A stretch of 64,000 nucleotides of DNA from Litomosoides sigmodontis (taxonomy: Eukaryota; Nematoda; Chromadorea; Rhabditida; Onchocercidae). The stretch's first letter is position 1; every line of letters begins with the position of its first letter. The notes below the pieces were generated by a model. That model had not been told where the DNA came from, made no database searches, and saw only the letters and a list, made by a program, of their open reading frames with translations. Below, in pieces: positions 57,628 to 64,000 of this stretch. The translations under genes and the position numbers were made by a program. The stretch lies in the NCBI GenBank assembly GCA_963070105.1, contig OY718807.1, positions 7,727,983 to 7,791,982 of the forward strand, in the 5' to 3' direction.

Positions 57628-60600
57628 ATCTTATAATCGGAAGTGATATTTGATTTGATTTAAGTGAAAAAAGCACGTATGTGCGTGTGTGCGTATGTTT
57701 GTGTGTGCATGCGTGTGTGTGTGTGTGCACGTGCATGTGTGTACGAAGTTTGTTGTTTACAAATTATTGATCCGTAACTATTACTTATTATTAATAATTA
57801 AACGAGCAATACTAGTATTTTTCCAGGTCCAAGCACAGTTAGCGCTTATGAACAGGGATTTTAGAGAATTTGAACGAATTTATCTTGAACAGGTAAAAAT
57901 TTCTCTTCACTATTGTGTGTGTGTGTGTGTTTTTTTATGCGTAATTTTTCACGTTAACGACGGCTGAACATATTATTTTTAAAACTACCGAAATTTCTTG
58001 TTGTAAATTTACAGAATATGTTAGATGAAATTATCGAAATATATCAACAAATTGGCAAATGGAAGGAAGCATTTGAGTTAGCGCAATCACACGTATGTCT
58101 TATTTTTATTTTTTTAAATTAAAAATGCTATTCGTTTATCAGTGCTTAAAAATAGGCTAATAAAATGTTGGTGAAATTATGTGTGTTGCAAAGAACAAAG
58201 GAGAAAAGCCATGTGCACGTAGATAGCATTTGCAGAATCATCCAGACCTGGAAAGTGTTAAAACTCGTTACTATCACTATCTACTCAATACAGGTCAAGA
58301 TGGAAAAGCTGCACAAGTTGGTCGCTTCCTAAAATATTCCATTAATACTGATTTAGCATCCTTGATTATTAATTACGAGATTCTTTGCATCTTCACTAAA
58401 CTTTTCCAGATCATTCATGCATTTCATAAATTTTACGATAAAAAATGACGTCAAAAAAAAAATTTTGATTTTGCTTTTTCTTTTCAGATGCACTAAGACA
58501 TAACAATTGGTGTTTTGCTAATTTTAGGTATTAGAGAGTGATGGTGACCTACTTGTTGCAATAGAGCTATATCTAAAATCAGGCTTAACTATTCAAGCAG
58601 CTCGTATACTCTTGCAAAATCCAAAACTTTTCGTGAAAAATGATTTGATGCAAAAAGTGGCTACCGCACTAACACAATCTGATCTTTTTGAAAAAGTTTG
58701 CTATTCACTTTTTGTTTTGTTTTGATAATGTGGTGAAATAAACAGTAGGTAGTTTAAAATTTTTCAGGCTGGTGAATTATTTGAAGCAACAGAAGATTTT
58801 GAACAAGCTTTGGTAAATTATCGAAAGGAGAAAAGTTACGCAAAAGCAATACAGGTAATGATGATAAAATGCTAATTGAATTTTTATAAAATTCTAATTG
58901 AAATTTTTTTTTTAATATTTGCACAATAAAATTTGATAAGCATTTTACACTTCTTGAATTTTCTCATTCAATTGCAAAATGTTCGTGCATCACTTTTTGC
59001 ATTAATCTCGATAATTCAGCTAGTGCGAGTGCATTTTCCGGAAAAAGTTGTTCCGTTGGAGGAGGAATGGGGTGATAGCTTGTTTGCGGAAGGAAATTAC
59101 GACGCAGCCATAAATCACTTCCTTGGTTTGTGATATTGAACGTGTCCAGTTGGTCGAAGTTAATGTAAGTTAAGCTTAATGCGTATAATTTGCAGAAAGT
59201 GGACAGACGACGAAAGCGCTTGAAGCATCAATTAAGGCAAAACAATGGAGCAAAGCTGCAGAAATTGCTGACGTAATTGAGGACAATGAGCTAGCAAAAC
59301 GGTATTACGGTAAAATCGCTGATCATCATGCAAGCATTTGTGATTACGAGGTCGAATACTTTTAATTACCTAATTGTATCGCTCTACTACAACATCGTTA
59401 AGGTGTCGTATAAATCCTATTCACAGTAATTGCAATATTAAGCATGATGATATCATCCTCTACCACAGGCTTGGAGCACTTTGCTGAGCTTCGAAAATGT
59501 TAAATTTAATGAGTGAAATTCTGAATTTTGAAATGACTTCATGTAATTCAGCGAGCAGAAATGTTGTACGTTGAAGCGAAAATGCATCGGGAAGCGATTG
59601 AGATGTATAATAAAGCTTCACGATGGGCTGACTCATATAGAGTAAGTCTTTCATTCATACTTAGTATGTAATTTATGCTAACGGACCGTTCTAATTAATT
59701 GACGAATCCAACGAAATTTATTTCTCCACATTTTTCAAATTCTTCCTCAAATAGTTTCAAAATGAAACTCTTAAAGACTGCATCTTCACTGTAAATTCCA
59801 AACGATCTCATTTTGAAAATTTTCAAAGCTAACTTTTTTATTCTCAGCTATGAGAGAGTAAGTGAACTTCAGAATCGTAAAAGACTAGATGAGATCGTTT
59901 CAGTTAGCTGAAGAATTTATGGCAGATAAGAGTAGTCGAATGTATGAAGAATTAGCACAATCAATGGAGGAGAAAGGTCATTTAAAGGATGCGGAACAGG
60001 TATTGATCTTTTTTTTTACATTCAATTTCAAAATAGAATTGCATCTTGAATTATCATTGATCTCTCTCTCTCTCTCTTTCTCTACTTATGTCCCTCATAT
60101 TTAGCTATATACTACAATTGGACAAGTTAACAAGGCTATTGGAATGTACAAGAAAGCAGGTCGGATCGATGATATGATGAGATTGATGGAGAAATATAAT
60201 GTTGAGGATATTAAGGTTAATCTTCTACTACAGTAGGAATTCACTGTTTGAAGCAAAAGGTTTTACCGAATCCTCATTACCGTAGTGAAAAATTGTGCCT
60301 TACAGGATGCTCATCTTCAAGTTGCAGTGGATTTCGAGGAAAAAGGTGATTTACGGGCAGCAGAAGAACATTACTTATTTGCCGGTGACTGGAAAGGAGC
60401 AGTTAACATGTACCGTAATGCCGGAATATGGAACGATGCGTATAGAATTGCCAAGCAAGAGGGTGGTGATACGGCGCAAAAACAGGTAAGTAAAGCACTT
60501 ACCTCACAAAATGATATTTTTGAGACGATAAATTACAGCAGTTATTTTAAGCTATTAATTAATTTGCAGATAGCATATTTATGGGCAAAAAATTTAAACA

Positions 60601-61822
60601 GTGATGATGCGGTGAAATTGTTGCAAAAATTCAAATTGCTAGATGAATCGATTGATTATGCATGTGAAAATGGGTAAGCATTAGATTTCAGAATTGCTGG
60701 GTAGATTTTTCTGAGTGCAAAAAATGATGATAGCTGGCTGGAAAAAGAGGAAACAATACTTTTTTGAGTAATTCATGGTAATTTTTAAATCAAGCAACAG
60801 TAAATGTTTCCTTTTTGTTTTTTTTTTTTCAAAACTCATTCATTTCTTATTTAATAAATTTAAGAGCTTTCGATTTTGCATTTGATTTATGTCGTTTGGA
60901 AGCGAAAAATCGTCTACCATCCGTGCATTTCAAATTAGCGCAACAGCTCGAGGAGGAAGGTGAATTTGAGAAGGCTGAAATGCATTACGTGGAAAGTGAA
61001 AGGCCAAAAGAAGCCGTACTGATGTACGTTCACAATCAGCAATGGGAAAATGCAGAACGTGTTGCAAAGTATAGTTGCTCAACCTCTCTATTCCATTTCA
61101 ATTTTCAAATCAATTTGATCAATGAATGGTTAAAAACAGAAAAATAGCAAAAATTTACTTTACATCCCTATCATTTAAATTTCGATTTTACCATTATCGT
61201 TTCTTTTTTTAAGTTGAAAATAGGAAGTAGCAATTTAAGTAATTCCTATGAACACTCTCATAGCATTAGCTAACGTCATTCAAGTTAGCACCAATAATCA
61301 TACATGCGTGTGTAGACAGTACAATCCGGAAGTACTATCCGACGTGTACATTCGAGAAGCTCGAATGGCAATTGAACGAAAAGATTTCACGCGTGCTGAA
61401 AGTTGCTTACTTCGTGCTAATCGTCCTGAAATCATTCTACGTTACTACAAAGAATCAGGAATGTGGCAAGATGCTATACGTATTGCAAGAGATTATCTGC
61501 CCAGCGAATTGCATCAGCTAGAAGTTAGCGATTACTTTTTACAGTTCCACTGCTATCGAAATGGATGGATGGACGAATATCTTCCTTGTTGCTCATTCTA
61601 ATCAACTTGTCTCACACTTACTTACCTATTTTAGCACTTACTTCTCTCAGGCTACTTTCATTCATCACATTTTTCCCCCATCTAAAAGTTGTATTTTCGA
61701 ATAAAATTGAAGTGTTGTAGAAAACATAATAACAAAATAAGTGATTATTATAGGCTAAATTTTACGATTGTATTTTATAATTTAATGGAAAAAAAATATA
61801 TATATATATATGTGTGTGTGTA

Positions 61823-61853
<31 letters not shown>

Positions 61854-63890
61854 TGTGTGTGTGTGGTTTAGAAGAGCTATGCGTGCACCAAATAATCCCA
61901 AAGTAATGTTCAGGAAGAATTTGATGAAGTGCAGCTAAAATCTGGTGCAAAAGGTATTTTATCATTTGTTGCTCAAGCACGAGATTGGGAAGCTCAGGGC
62001 GAATACATCCGAGCCATTCAGTGCTATCTGAGAGTGAAAGATTCAGAGAGCGCTGATACTGATGCAGTTGTTGACGCCTTGAAACGGGTAAACCTTCGGC
62101 ATTCAATTATTTCAAATTAAATTAATTCTCTCTTACTCATACAATTAATTCATAGTGCTTCTCCGTTAGCATATTTTAATCAAAGTCTTCCTAACATTTC
62201 ACTGCATTGATGGATTGATGATAAACAATCTGAATGTTTTATTTAACTATGCTTATTGCATTAAATGATCAAGCAACGTCTCCGTCACGGTCACTGTCGC
62301 ACGTGAAGATTCACCTTTTGACGGAGCGCTTTGACGAAGTATTTCTTCGCTATTATTTTTTCCAGGCTGGAGAATTAGCAGTAAAATTCCTCTCGGATGA
62401 TCAAACTTCTGCGGTGGTGGATGAAATTGCTAAAATTTTCATTCATTTGAAAAGGTAAAGCTGTTGTGCATATCAGATATAGAAATTCAAAATTTATTAA
62501 TAACCATATCTGATTGTGGTTTAAAAATTATAATCCGTTATTGTAATATATCAAGCAATTTTCTTTTTCTCTAACAACCTTTACAAATTAGTAAAATTAT
62601 CAAAATTTGCTTATATGCTATCAAAGTTTAACCATTTGATAGACTTAACTATTATTTCGTCTTAGTTTAAGTAAACGCATATATATATTACCTATAGTTT
62701 ACAATGCTCCTACTAAGGTTCATCGAAGCAGCTGAACTATTTTTCGCTTCAAATCAACCGGACAATGCTGTTAAAGCCTTCGTACTTGGTGGACAATGGG
62801 CAAAAGCTAAAAAGGTGAGGGAAGTTGGATCGCCGCATCTCTTTCATTGATGAATGCAACAGCAAGCACTATAGCGAGTCATTTTAGTTAGCTGTGGAAG
62901 TAGTTCCTGATCTGGCAGATTTTGTGGATGACAAGTACCGGGAATCCTTGAAGCAACAAGGTCGATTGGGAGAACTCGTAGATGTTGATGTTGTTAGTGC
63001 TATTGATGCACTTCTGGAGCGTGATGAATGGGAAAAAGCTCTTGAGATAGCTCGCCAACAGAAAGTTAGCGATTATATACACGTAACATAAGCGTCACGT
63101 CAAAATTTTTTAATTTAATTAAGGAAAAACTATGTAAGAGATTATCAAGAAGTAGTGAACGACATTGTGGTGTTTGAATGGAAATGAAAATGGTCATGGA
63201 AATTCACTTCATATGATGGTGGATTCCGGAAGGATTCATAGTTTATATATGATTTAGTTTTTTTAAAGAGTCTAAATGTGAGAAAAAGATGGTAAAAGGT
63301 TTAATCCATGAAATGTTTTAACTTTTTTTTCGCACAAATCTTTTATTAACCAAGTTATTTTTAAACTCTTTCATTAGCAAAACTAAATAAAGTAAAATTT
63401 TTTATTAACTTAAAGTTGAATAAAAACTGACACTGATATGGTCTGTACTCAGTGCTACAAGCGTATAACAGCTGTCCCTACTGCGTAAGAAATTGCACCG
63501 AAAATACTCGAGTTCACCACGTCTAATAATTACGTTAATTTATAGCATCAACTTTTGCTAGACAAGTATGTCGCGTTGTATGCAACAGAATTGATCAAAG
63601 CGGACAGATATGCCGAAGCAACTGCTGCATTCGAAAAGTATGGAGCATCCTCAAATCCGAATAACTTCAACATCTACCAAAGACTTGTTGAAAAAGTAAA
63701 TAAAACTTTTAACATAGCAATTAAATTATTTGTTTAAAATAATTACTTAATAAAACTGACCTATCACCATTTTAAGGTTATCAACGCACGTAATATGGAC
63801 CACCCGCACGCTTATGGTAAATGGGCAGCGCTACGAAATGTCCTTTTGATGGTGTGCAATGGTATGAATAGCAAAGAGGAAATGAAAGAG
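51860..63890 (+). CDS. osm-1: Intraflagellar transport protein IFT172/OSM-1, 3' end off the window
   Basis: IFT-B complex subunit that carries cargo along cilia and acts at the tip turnaround; orthologue of C. elegans OSM-1. Thirty-four exons are visible: 51860-51898, 52428-52571, 52771-52883, 52979-53164, 53749-54042, 54379-54502, 54668-54841, 55218-55379, 55613-55775, 56056-56120, 56335-56529, 56747-56821, 57107-57256, 57320-57469, 57827-57892, 58015-58092, 58236-58316, 58528-58695, 58768-58854, 59020-59125, 59196-59350, 59552-59641, 59904-59999, 60105-60215, 60306-60485, 60570-60673, 60865-61068, 61316-61523, 61914-62087, 62366-62454, 62718-62814, 62888-63064, 63546-63695, 63777-63890. They join in frame as 1,523 codons; about 220-250 residues should lie beyond the edge, given about 1,750 aa in the family. 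The N-terminal third is WD40 beta-propeller (for example [14 protein letters not shown] and C-P-P-Y-A-L), the rest a TPR-like alpha-solenoid. Exon 1 encodes only 13 residues but matches the conserved start. Several acceptors are AAG rather than CAG (exons 5, 27, 31, 34). Confidence 0.95.
57559..57626 (+). repeat. CA microsatellite in IFT172 intron 14
   Basis: About 34 CA units within the intron between exons ending at 57469 and starting at 57827; a GT-rich stretch of opposite sense follows at 57673-57742, so the transcript could fold on itself. Confidence 0.95.
61795..61865 (+). repeat. TA then GT microsatellite in IFT172 intron 28
   Basis: A short TA run passes into a GT run upstream of the exon beginning at 61914. 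Confidence 0.95.
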
Positions 63891-64000
63891 GTAAAGTTAC
63901 ACTTCTTGTACGAAGTTATACATCCTATTCCTAAGATGAATTATTTGCACTTACACACACGACAATCCTTAAACACGTCTTTAAGACCGGAAGCAGTGGT

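Overview
The window looks like nuclear DNA of a nematode, most likely a spirurid/filarial-type worm. This is inferred from very AT-rich spacers, short exons (mostly 60-300 nt) split by many small introns with TTTCAG-like acceptors, AG acceptors 3-14 nt upstream of three start codons (as expected for spliced-leader trans-splicing), and best family matches to animal genes with well-known nematode orthologues. No bacterial, viral or organellar genes are visible, and I cannot name the species from sequence alone.

Layout. Positions 1 to about 31.9 kb are gene-poor and repeat-rich: microsatellites, purine/pyrimidine tracts, a 30-bp inverted repeat flanked by TTAA around an AT-rich core (8.54-8.81 kb), nine copies of a 51-bp satellite (10.69-11.15 kb), an 80-bp perfect tandem duplication (19.28-19.44 kb), and a 3.8-kb low-complexity block (20.57-24.33 kb). 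That block has 365 pure TTA units, then three related 16-bp arrays, then 316 pure ATT units. The only gene-like sequence there is a possible 5' exon on the minus strand (17.70-18.03 kb). A GC-richer island (31.9-33.9 kb) and one unrecognised minus-strand ORF (34.85-35.15 kb) precede the genes.

From 35.9 kb onward there are four intron-rich genes, all on the plus strand: a Pumilio-class PUF RNA-binding protein (35.95-43.09 kb, complete, 731 aa as modelled), a membrane-type prostaglandin E synthase 2 (45.42-47.53 kb, complete, 366 aa), an alpha-tubulin N-acetyltransferase of the MEC-17/ATAT1 family (49.35-50.97 kb, complete, 265 aa), and IFT172/OSM-1, an intraflagellar transport protein (51.86 kb to beyond the right edge, 34 exons and 1,523 codons visible). 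I rebuilt the exon structures by hand; every junction keeps frame with a GT donor and an AG acceptor.

The last two genes are both microtubule/cilium genes lying head to tail about 0.9 kb apart. A near-consensus RFX/DAF-19 X-box lies 126 bp upstream of the IFT172 start, just past the only AATAAA in the spacer. The Pumilio protein has a canonical eight-repeat RNA-reading code, but the spacing between repeats 4 and 5 is abnormal under either available splice model.
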